64,000 nt of DNA. Source: Talpa occidentalis (taxonomy: Eukaryota > Chordata > Mammalia > Eulipotyphla > Talpidae). Position numbers and translations under genes: made by a program. The notes beneath the pieces are model-generated. The model saw nothing but the letters and a program-made list of their open reading frames with translations. It was not told the DNA's origin and did not search any database. Where the stretch lies: NCBI RefSeq assembly GCF_014898055.3, contig NW_023601543.1:14345314-14409313 (forward strand). Reading direction: 5' to 3'. Positions 55,665 to 64,000 of the stretch are shown here, in pieces. How positions within the stretch are numbered: the stretch's first letter is position 1; the number at the start of each line of letters is the position of its first letter.

Positions 55665-55825
55665 CCATGTTTCTCACTTTGGCCGTGGGAGTAAGAGTTA
55701 CCTAGGGCGCTTATTCAACACATTCTCCAGCACCACCCGGATGCAAACCTCAGCCTTGGACCTTCCACCTCAGCGATTGAGCAGATTCTGATGCACGTGG
55801 TTGAGCTGCACTCTGACAAACGCTG
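55665..55825 (-). mobile_element. MER5A-like hAT relic
   Basis: tttctcactttggccgtgggagtaagagttacctagggcgcttattcaacaca, ccaccacctcagcgattgagcagattctgatgcac resembles the MER5A order (gatgcac/attctgatgcacg, ttcag.aggtctgg). It is diverged. Confidence 0.5.
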
Positions 55826-56298
55826 GCGTGAGTGATTGCTACACAGCAAGTCAAGCCAGAGTCCAGGCCCCGTCCTTCTAATTCCAGCTCATGCTCTACC
55901 GCTCTTTGGTGTACCCTGTCTCCCACGGCAAGGAAGTGGACTGAAGTATGTTGGAAAGATTTTCAGCAACAAGGGCTAAAGCAGGATGGCTTGTGGATTA
56001 ACCCCAGCGCTGTTTATTTTTTTCCTCCAAGAGATCCTGCCATTCTTCCAACAGCTTGGCATCAGGGTTGCCAAGTCATCTCTTAGGCAACGACCTCAGG
56101 GAAGCGTAGACACGGGACATTGGGAACTTACAGAGTTTGTGCTTCTGTTTTTTTCTTTATCCATTCCCCCACCACCAGCAGCCACACCCTTTACTTAAAG
56201 AGTCGCCTTAATACCTGTTGTGTTAAATAATCAGGTTTCTAGTTAAAATCCAGTAACTACCACGTGAATCCTGACAGTAATGTTAATGTGTCTGTTTC
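55826..56298. other. Unannotated segment
   Basis: No recognised feature. Confidence 0.3.
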
Positions 56299-56313
56299 AA
56301 AACCAGGAGAGGA

Positions 56314-56593
56314 GGGGCCTCCCTGGTGGCACAAGGGGTTAAAGACAGCGCTTATCAAGCTATGGCCAACTACTGCAGCACAAGCTCGATCCCTGGCCAG
56401 CCAGCGAGTAACCCACATGGTGCAGCAGACCTCTCTTGCCTCGCCCACTGCTGCCCTCAGCAGTGTATTTCAGTAGATCCGCCTCTTCTGCTCCCCACTC
56501 TCTCTGGTGAATCCTCTCAACCCCCACACCTCTGCCTTACACCCTAGTTATTTTAGCATAAATAAATAAATCTTTAAAAAAACAAACAAACAA
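56314..56593 (+). mobile_element. tRNA-derived SINE, subfamily B
   Basis: ggggcctccctggtggcacaaggggttaaag head, agctcgatccctggccagcc, body cagcagacctctcttgcctcgcc, tail with aaataaataaatctttaaa and (caaa)n. The flanks aaaaccaggagagga (56299-56313) and aaaaccaggaaagga (56594-56608) differ at one base. Confidence 0.94.
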
Positions 56594-56608
56594 AAAACCA
56601 GGAAAGGA

Positions 56609-57274
56609 AATGTTTGACTTAACAGGCAATTAGTAAAGATGTTAGAAGAGCTGAGGTAAGGTCGCATTTTTACTGCCTGTTTATGCCTTCAATGCTCTTT
56701 GTCTTACTGTTAGGCGAGGAAACGGGATGAATGTGACGGTGCAATCCTGGAGACCCAAGCTCCTCAGTCAGCCATTCACTTCAGCCAGGGTAATACGAGC
56801 TCACTGGTAGCTCAGAGCTCAAGAAGCCTGGGCTGGAGAGGTGGGGGATTATAGTCCTTAGTCCAGAAAAGCCCTAGAGAGTGTCTGTGGTGCAGCTAGC
56901 CACCACTCTTCCTGACTAAGGAAACCCTCCAGCTTTCCCATGGCAGAGTCTGCTGGGGTTCCGGGACCCCTCCATCCAGCCTCAGCCTATCCTCCTGGCT
57001 CAGCTATCACCTTGATGTGACAAGGACTATCCCTAAGATTCTTCAACTTGTGCTAGCCTATCCTGCAATCACAAAGGGGATCCTTGGCTCTGGTTCAGTG
57101 AATGGAAAAAGAGACCCAGAGGGCAGCTGAATGGCTTCTTTCTTAACTGGGAAAAGGGGGAAGGAAAAGTTCAAGGAAGAGGGGTTAAGAGCAGTGATTG
57201 CTTGTTCTGTGCCCGATGTTAGACTCAGCATCCTTTGTAGTGATTCTAGAGCAATCGTACTGAGCTCAGTGATT
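56609..57274. other. Unannotated segment
   Basis: No recognised feature. An 88-codon minus frame (57058-57324) has no known domain. Confidence 0.35.
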
Positions 57275-57500
57275 GAGAGGATGGGCCCTGGAGCTGTCAT
57301 GTCTGAACTGGAATTCCAACTCAAGCCTTCACTCCAGCTGTGACATTGGGCACCTTCCTACATTGTGTTTCATTTTCCTGATAAAATGAGTATAATGATA
57401 CATGTTTCCTGTCTCATAGGGTTGTTGCGAGGACATAATATATGTAAAGCCTTAAAACAGTTTTTGGCATATAATGAGCATTTAATCAGTATTAGGCATC
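57275..57500 (+). mobile_element. MIR relic
   Basis: gatgggccctggagctgtcatgtctg, gtgacattgggcaccttcc, catagggttgttgcgaggacataatatatgtaaagcc, ttttggcatataatgagcatttaatcag is a well preserved plus-strand MIR. Confidence 0.87.
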
Positions 57501-57589
57501 AACATCATTATTGAGTATCATTAGCTTATTAGCTAATATCATTAGCTAGTTCCTAAATGATAACTACCGTTAACACCAACTCCAGGTGA

Positions 57590-57715
57590 CTAAACAGGCT
57601 AAAAAGTTTGTAGAACTTTCCTAACGTCATACAAGCTAGTGAGTGGTAGAGCTAAGGTTTGATTTCAGATCTGTCTTGCCCCCAAGTCTGTATTCCTGTC
57701 TCCTGTTGCCTTCAT
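57590..57715 (-). mobile_element. MIR relic
   Basis: taacgtcatacaagctagtgagtggtagagctaaggtttgatttcagatctgtcttgcc is the reverse of the MIR left half. Confidence 0.7.
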
Positions 57716-58256
57716 AAGCCTAGGGCATCTGCTGTGAGGTCCTTGGAGAGGTGCATGCGACCTCCTTCCTTGCTCTGCCCCACCCCCGCGGGAGGGCTGG
57801 CTTCCCTAGCTTTTTACAGACCTGGTTAAAAACCTTTTAACTGCTCCAATGTGGAGGTGGCTGTCTCTGGGACACTCCCGCTTACAGACTAGAACCATGG
57901 ATCTTCCAGGATAAGGGATAGCCTGAGAAAGCACCATCTGCCCTAAGGTTCTCATCTGCATACCTCGAGGATAGAGCTACTGTGCACCCCCCAAACCCCA
58001 TATCACACTCAGAACCTACGTGAGAGTGACTCCGTCCTGCATAGGCTGACATAAAAAAAAAAAAAACCCTTTCCCTTTCATATTTCCTTTTCCTTCTCTT
58101 TTTCTCTTTCCCAAGGAGGAACATGTTGTGACATCCTGACCCCCTTGAGTGCCTCTTTGATCCATTCTTGGTAACACTCAGGAGGAGATAAAGCCCTTGC
58201 TTGTCTCAGAGCATCATTTCTCTCAAGCTGCCTGGGAGCCTGTCTTACAATAGCCA
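57716..58256. other. Unannotated segment
   Basis: No gene or repeat recognised. Confidence 0.35.
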
Positions 58257-58280
58257 CCCCCACCCTCCACCCCCGCCCCC
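58257..58280 (-). repeat. G-quadruplex-type tract on the minus strand
   Basis: Four C runs of 5, 3, 5 and 5 bases separated by 1-4 bases; a GC-rich stretch with a CRE-like tgacgtct (58337-58344) follows. Confidence 0.65.
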
Positions 58281-58399
58281 GCGTTGGTTCTCTCACCTTG
58301 CATAGCCACGACACAAGCTGTGGCGTCACTGCTGGTGACGTCTGATCCCAGAGAGTGGGGGTGTGCCTGCGGCGTCAGTCATTCACAAACAGTGATGCA

Positions 58400-58985
58400 T
58401 TGTTAATTTTCAGAGAAAATGAAAAGGGATTCAAAATAACACCTGCAACACACAATATATTGCTTCGTGAGCAATAAATACCAAGCAGAAGATAAAGACC
58501 TTGAGCCCTAGGCTTAATACAGACCCAAAACACAATTTATCTACTGCTGTGTTACATAGTTCTAGAAGATCCAGCCCTACCCCTGTGCCATCATATTCCA
58601 CAACACATATTTCTTGAGCGCCTACTGTGTGCAGTGCCCTATATGATGTGTTCCATGCAAGCATTTTCTAAACTTCCTCTCTCTTTCCTTTGTATTCCCA
58701 CTGCTGTTCACAGAACAGCTTTGTAAACAGTACCCCACCAGCCTTCCATGGCACCTGGACTCCCCACCATGGGAATCATTTCTTCTTGGTGAAGCATAAT
58801 AGATTACTAGTTCGGGTTGGCGGGGTTGAAGGTGGGTGATGATCACATTAGTCTTAACTCAGTGGTGTTAACGAGTAGGGCATAAATTGTGGAAGTTGGG
58901 ATTGGCTGCATTGTGGATGGGGAGGGAATTTTTAAAAAACCTGGGGTAGAGGTTTCTCCAGTAAGAACATGAGAAAATTGCTGCA
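58400..58985. other. Unannotated segment with an L2 trace
   Basis: ttcttgagcgcctactgtgtgcagtgccc (58610-58640) is a short reverse L2 3'-end trace. Nothing else recognised. Confidence 0.4.
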
Positions 58986-59095
58986 ACAGAACAGGATTTC
59001 TCAACCTTGGCATTATTGATATTTTGCACCAGATAGTTGTTTGCTGTGTGTATGTAGGAGGGGATCTTCCACACATCAAATAACTTTGATAGTAA
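58986..59095 (-). mobile_element. MER20-like hAT relic
   Basis: ggatttctcaaccttggcattattgatattttgcaccagatagttgtttgctgtgtg matches the reverse of the MER20 3' end (attatccggcccaaaatgtcaatagtgcc...). Partial copy. Confidence 0.7.
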
Positions 59096-59984
59096 TTGAC
59101 TAGTTAATCAGAGAAGAATAAACATAACAAAAATAAACAGATGGCATGATTTGATAGCTATGGAGTGACACCAAGTCAAAGCGGATGATTACTTCTTAAT
59201 AAATAAAGTCTTATTCTTTTGGCAATAATGAACTCTTGTTCCAACGTGCCACATCATCTGTCTACTGACCTAGAAGGCACTCATTCACAACTACTCTACA
59301 ACGTGCAGTCTCTTGAGGAGTTGCCACATGAGCAGAACAAGAGACCCAGCACAACATGACATGTTCTTCAGATTTGGGTGAGGTATTTTGAATACCATTT
59401 GACAACCAACTGCTAGCACTTGTCTTCTGAATATTCTTGGCCATTGCCAGTGAGTGTAGGACTCATGCAAAAATGAGAAATCTCTTATTTTAGTGAGGTA
59501 GAACTACTTTTATGAAACAGTTGAAGAAGTTGCTAGATGCCCATTTTTAGTCTGGAGTGTGAATCAGGCCAGGACAACTTTTCTACCGTTAAGTGATGAT
59601 TCTGAACAGATGTTGAGCACAGCATGTTTTGCTAGTGCAGACCTTAACTCCAGATTGCTGCCGGACTGAGGTGATCACCTGGGATTTTTCTTTGAAAGTA
59701 AAAATGTACAAACTTATCTGTACATGTGACTGCCTATATGGGGAAAAGGCTATAGCTAATGAGATTAATCTGAGTTATTAGTTGGGTACATCTATCCCTG
59801 GTTCTAAGTCTAAATAAATTCCTACATGTAGATTCAGTTGTCCTGGGGAGTGAATCAGTATAGCAATTTTTCCATCTTTTTTAAGTCAAGTTATCATTCT
59901 GAAAATGTACACAAATTATCAATGAATATCATTGCATAGATTGCTTATTGTGCCCCACATCAAGGTAGTCGATAGTAAACATCC
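59096..59984. other. Unannotated segment
   Basis: No recognised feature. Confidence 0.35.
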
Positions 59985-60370
59985 AGTTGTTCTTGCTTCC
60001 TGGAATGCTCTGAACCCTAATCCTCCATTCACTACCTGAAGGAAAATCTTATCCTCCTTAAAGACTCATTCCCAATGATTCTTTCCCAGTGAAGATTTCC
60101 CTAGCATTCCTCATCTCCTCCCTGCCTACAGCCCCAATCATAAATATCTAAATCCTCTCCAGCAAATTTAATTACTCCTGCTCTACTCCTACTTTACTGA
60201 TAGTTTTATCACAATACTTATTACAGTAATTTGTATTTGGTTGTTTATATGTCCTTTCTCAGACTGTAATGCAAGTTCTTCCAGAGCAGTTAATAAATGG
60301 ATTTTGGTTCATCTTTGTATTCCTAGTCACTAGAACAGAACTGGGCTTAGAGTTCGACTCGATAAAAGTC
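59985..60370 (+). mobile_element. L2 3'-end relic
   Basis: tgctctgaaccctaatcctccattc, gaagatttccctagcattcctc, atcacaatacttattacagtaatttgtatttggttg, cagactgtaatgcaagttcttccagagcag, tttgtattcctagtcactagaacagaactggg is an unusually complete plus-strand L2 end. Confidence 0.82.
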
Positions 60371-60814
60371 TGGTTTGGGGCAAAAGAATGAGAGAATAAG
60401 CGAAAATAAGCAAACATGAAAATCAAATTCTAAATAAAATGTTATAAGGACACATAGGACAGAGTAATTAATCCCAGTAAGGTGACGTCACAGGCAAGGT
60501 GGCATTTGAGATGATCCTTGAAAAGTGAGTAGGACTTGACAGGTGGAGATGAGTGTTGGGGAGTGTGTGTGTGGGGGGGGCAGTTAAAGATGAGAAGGGC
60601 ACTTAAGGCAGAACTCCTTAAGGATTTAACAACCAAATTCATTATGAGAAAATAATGCTGTTAATTACACATGTTCCTTACCTATTCATGTAACTCTAGC
60701 AGGAACACTGCTTGCTAACATTTTAGCAGGCAGTTTGAATTAACACATATTTTGAAAATAGTAACACTGCTTTCTGTTTAAAAAAAAAACTGATAATTTT
60801 TTCAAGTACCACTT
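60371..60814. other. Unannotated segment
   Basis: No recognised feature apart from a short TG/G-rich run at 60561-60580. Confidence 0.35.
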
Positions 60815-61070
60815 TTTAAAAATTTTATTAAAATAACATTGGTTTATAACATATAGGTTTCAGCATCGTACATCAACATCTGTGTATGCTCCATTAAGAT
60901 CACAACCAAAAGTCTGGTTTCCATCCACCATCATACATTTTACCGCCCCCTGCCCTTTGCCCATTTTAGCCACTCTTTTAACCCTCTCATTTTACCCACT
61001 CCCCTCTGGTAAACACCATTCTGTTCTCAGAAACTAAGAGTTTGTTTTTGTTTTGTTTGTTCATTTTTTT
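60815..61070 (-). mobile_element. L1 3' UTR fragment, minus strand
   Basis: aaaattttattaaaataacattggtttataacatataggtttcagcatcgtacatc, agatcacaaccaaaagtctggtttccatcc, actcccctctggtaaacaccattctgttctc is the reversed L1 3' UTR pattern known from laurasiatherian genomes. Confidence 0.72.
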
Positions 61071-62069
61071 TGAAAAATAGATAGTTTAGATCTTTTTCTC
61101 CTTTTCGCAAATTAGCCCACAGCTTGATTGGGTGAATTACATTGTAAATTCCCATTCTTTAATCTCAAAATTCTTTATTGAGAATAATTCTTGATTCTCT
61201 TATATTCCCCATGGTTGCAGAACCAATAAGTCATCAGAATGTTGCAAGAAATTGCATCGGGGCCCAATCCTTCTAAACCTAGCTACTTGCTCTGAGAGTC
61301 AGTATGAACACAGTAACCTCAAAAGTCCCTTCCAGCTATAACATTCCCTAAAAGCCCATCTCCCCTGGCTGGAAATTGAGAATGATCTAGATGACCCTAA
61401 TACTGACTACATAAACTCTTGACCCAAAGGGTATTTAATGCCCACGTTTGTTTTCTAGATAATATTTACAAGAAGACTATTTCTAGCCTTCTCATATACC
61501 TTCATGAGAGAACACTAAAAACTGGGGGTGAGGATTTGAGTTCCTACAGATTTAGAAATCATCAGTTCTGAAAGGTGACTTCTGACTGCAGTAACGAATT
61601 CTTAGGGCCAGCAATAGGCAGCATAGGAGAAGAAACACTAATATTTTAGAAATAGTATTTTTGGCCACTTGCATTTGTTGTTCTGACCAATTAGTGGCCA
61701 AAATAGCACTTGTATAAATAACCCGGCCAAGGATCAATTCTGATGTTGCCAAGTTGGAAGGATGTGATAGACGTTAGCAAGCTACTATTAGAACAGTGTT
61801 GCCTTCCGGGGTTTAATTGGTAGGAGTGTACACTGGGAGGTAGGAGAAAAGCCATAGAAAGCTTTTCCTATGGATATCTGCAGTGAAAGGGTAAGTTCCA
61901 AAATAAAAGTCTCTTTTTTTCCCTTTTTTTTTTTTTTTGCTCACCTGACTTATGATTGTATCTCTCTCAACTGTATAGTATATATACATCACTTGCAGAT
62001 ATAAACCACTTCAATGTCTTTCCTTATATAATCACAGTTTCTGGAATGTCTTCCTTCCCTCATAATTTT
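61071..62069. other. Unannotated 1-kb segment
   Basis: It includes a T-rich run at 61913-61938. No gene or repeat recognised. Confidence 0.35.
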
Positions 62070-62300
62070 CCTATCTAATAACTACCCTGCACCCGAGACC
62101 TGTTCTATAGAAATCTGGTCCATTCTCTCAAATTTCATCTTCTCCATGAAGTCCCTTCCACCTACTGATGCCTTAGTCCTCTTCATTCCTTAAACTTCAG
62201 TAATGTTTCTGGTCTGTACCATTTGAGTCATTGTTTCCTAATTGTTTTATTGGAGGTAGTAAAGCATAGTGGCTAAAAGCACATATCCTGTGACTTAATT
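62070..62300 (+). mobile_element. L2 relic followed by a MIR 5' end
   Basis: ctctcaaatttcatcttctccatgaagtcccttccacctactg (L2 coding-end/3' UTR style) is followed by gtagtaaagcatagtggctaaaagcac, the first 30 bases of a MIR, which then stops at an L1. Confidence 0.55.
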
Positions 62301-63725
62301 GTGAAATGCAAAACTATTAAACTTTTAAAAGATCACAGGAGAAAACCCAGATGACCTTGGATATGGTGATAACTTATTAAATACAGTATCCAATGTGTGG
62401 CCCATGAAAGAAATTATTGATAAACTGTAATTCATTAAAATTCTCAGTACAAAAGTCTGCTCTGCACAATACAATGTCAATAGAATGAGAAGACAAGCCA
62501 CAGACTGGAAGAAAATATTTGCAAAATACACATCTGTTAAAGGACTTATCTAAAATATACAAAGAACTCTTAAAACCAACAATAAGAAAACAAGCAACCA
62601 GATTAAAAAGTGGGCCACACCTTTAATAGACATCTCACCAGATATGACATACAGATGGCATATAAGCATATGAAGTGATACTACACATTATATGTCATCG
62701 GAGGCATCGCATGCATCAGGAAAATATAAATTACAACAACAGTGAAATGCCACTACACACCTATTAGAATGGCCAGAATCCAGAACACTGACAGCACCGA
62801 ATACTTACAAGGATATGGAGCAACAGGAAATCTCATTCATTGCTGGTCGAATGCAAAATGGTTCATCCACTTTGGGAGACAAGTTGACAGTTTCTTACAA
62901 AACTAAATACGCTCTTGTTATATGATCCTGTGATGGCACTTCTTGATATTTACTCAAAGGGGTTGAAAACTTATGTCTACATAAAAACATGCTATAAACA
63001 TGGATGTTTATTCATAACTGCCAAAACTTGGAAACAACCAAAATATCCTTCAGTAGGTAAATGGAGAAATAAACTGGTATATCCAGACAATGAAATATTG
63101 TTCAGCAATAAAAATAAAAATAAAAATAAAAATAAAATACTATCAAGCCATGAGACATGGAGAAAGACGTGGAGAAAGCTTGAGTACGTGTGTCATCATA
63201 CATTTGTTCAAACCCATAGAATGTATAGCACCAAGAGTCAGCCCTGGGCCTCCCCGGTGGCGCAGTGGTTGAGCGCTGGGTTGCGAGGCTGCCCGCAGCC
63301 TCTGCAGCGCCGGTTCAATCCCTGGCTGCTCCCCAGCCGCCGGCGAGGGTCCCACATGGCGCGCAGACCTCTCCTGCCGCCCGCTGCTCCCCTCAGCAGT
63401 GTACTTCGGTCCTTCTGCCTGCTCTGCTCCCCGCTCTGGCTCTGGTGAATTCTCTCGCCCTCCTGCGCTTCTGACTGTACCCGGTGCTTGTATAAATAAA
63501 TAAATAAATCTTTAAAAAAAAAAAAAAAAGAGTCAGCCCTAATGTGAACTGACTTTTGGGTGATTATATCAGTGCAGGTTCAAAAATAACAAATGTACCC
63601 CTCTGATGGTGATACGTTGATAATGAGGGAGGCTGTGCATGTGTACAGGGTGGGAGTATATGTGAAATCTTCCCCTCAACTTTTCTGTGAACCTAAAACT
63701 TCTCTAAATAGATAAAATATTTATT
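62301..63725 (+). pseudogene. L1 ORF2 C-terminal remnant and 3' UTR, split by a SINE
   Basis: agaagacaagccacagactggaagaaaatatttgcaaaatac, tatacaaagaactcttaaaaccaac, cacctattagaatggccagaatcc, actgccaaaacttggaaacaaccaaaatatcc, then the 3' UTR cttttgggtgattatatcagtgcaggttc and ctgtgaacctaaaacttctctaaatag. The 3' UTR is collinear with the L1 at 18.1-19.0 kb, so both are the same subfamily. It is not translatable. A short AAAAT repeat lies at 63107-63137. Confidence 0.82.
63246..63527 (+). mobile_element. tRNA-derived SINE, subfamily A1
   Basis: gggcctccccggtggcgcagtggttgagc head, GGTTCAATCCC B box, ggctgctccccagccgcc A1 block, a run of 17 A at the end. The 13-bp duplication aagagtcagccct lies at 63233-63245 and 63528-63540. 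The perfect duplication and pure A tail suggest a young copy. Confidence 0.97.
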
Positions 63726-63734
63726 AAAAAAATA

Positions 63735-63841
63735 AGGACAGAAAGAAGGGATGGAGAGAGGGAGAAGATAGCAAAGCAGAGAGGAAAGGTAGGAAAAAGG
63801 AGGGAGTAATGGAGAGGAAGGGAGGGAAAGAGAGAGAGAGA
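63735..63841 (+). repeat. Purine-rich GGAA/GAGA tract
   Basis: Nearly all A and G (gatggagagagggagaag, gaagggagggaaagagagagag), directly after the L1 3' end. Confidence 0.85.
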
Positions 63842-63879
63842 TTCTGTGACTTCCTGCCAGCTCCAGCTGTATTGTTTGG

Positions 63880-64000
63880 GTTGGGTTTGGTTGGGGTTTA
63901 TGGTTTTTTGGTTTTTGTTTAGTTCCTGCTATTGAGCTAATGTTGGTTTACAACACTGTATGGGATTCTGGGAAGTAGGTTCATACCTCATCAGATGTCT
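63880..64000 (-). mobile_element. Probable L1 3' UTR, cut by the window end
   Basis: cctgctattgagctaatgttggtttacaacactgtatgggattctgggaag resembles a reversed L1 3' terminus like that at 60.8 kb. Too short to be sure. Confidence 0.35.

Noticed and set aside
63265..63474. Frames with Ala/Pro/Arg-rich products, also at 857, 7676, 15950, 19270 and 54762
   Set aside because: All are translations of the tRNA-derived SINE.

Overview
The window is nuclear DNA of a placental mammal. It carries eutherian DNA-transposon relics (MER5A-like, MER20-like and Tigger-like hAT/mariner copies), mammal-wide MIR and L2 relics, a long CR1/L3 relic, L1 copies of several ages, and 17 copies of a lineage-specific tRNA-derived SINE. 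From memory this SINE (A box near TGGCGCAGCGGTTGAG, B box GGTTCGATCCC, tail ending in ATAAATAAATCTT) is not primate Alu, rodent B1/B2, carnivore Can-SINE, ruminant/whale Bov-tA/CHR or equine ERE. A laurasiatherian is my best guess; I cannot name the species. I found no protein-coding gene, exon chain, structural RNA gene, CRISPR array or prokaryotic feature. Every long reading frame is either a decayed L1 ORF2 segment, the translation of a SINE or simple repeat, or a short chance frame, so the window reads as intergenic or intronic DNA.

Layout. 0-9 kb: two SINEs, an old minus-strand L1, L2/MIR relics, then a plus-strand L1 broken by two SINEs. 9-16.3 kb: unannotated DNA, minus-strand L1 pieces, a plus-strand L1 with a SINE inside it, and three more SINEs. 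17.1-20.9 kb: two purine-rich tracts separated by two L1 3' ends and a SINE. 21-24.8 kb: mostly unannotated DNA with traces of old SINEs. 24.8-29.5 kb: two relatively young L1 copies, each with its 5' part inverted (twin-priming structure); the second lies inside a MIR and has a 19-bp target-site duplication. 30-32.6 kb: a short retroposed fragment and a long L3/CR1 relic. 33-41 kb: MIR, L2, hAT, Tigger and L1 relics, two minus-strand SINEs and large TG/TA/CA microsatellites.

42.03-42.93 kb: the most unusual object, a composite retrocopy flanked by perfect 15-bp target-site duplications. Read on the minus strand it has a CpG-rich 5' segment, an L1 portion in two opposite orientations, a non-L1 3' segment with AATAAA, and an A-rich tail. 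43-50 kb: an unidentified block, an LTR-like direct pair, and several segments that resemble conserved non-coding elements, inside a 15-kb stretch with no lineage SINE. 50-64 kb: four more SINEs plus the SINE nested in an L1 3' end at 51.8 kb counted among them, MIR/L2/hAT relics, a striking 81-bp inverted pair (51.5 and 53.8 kb), and terminal L1 fragments.

No genes work together here. The history is one of layered retroposition: L2, MIR, L3 and hAT relics first, then L1 generations, then the tRNA SINE whose target-site duplications are often still perfect. All family assignments come from reading the sequence against remembered consensus patterns, not from a database search; boundaries of old repeats are approximate.
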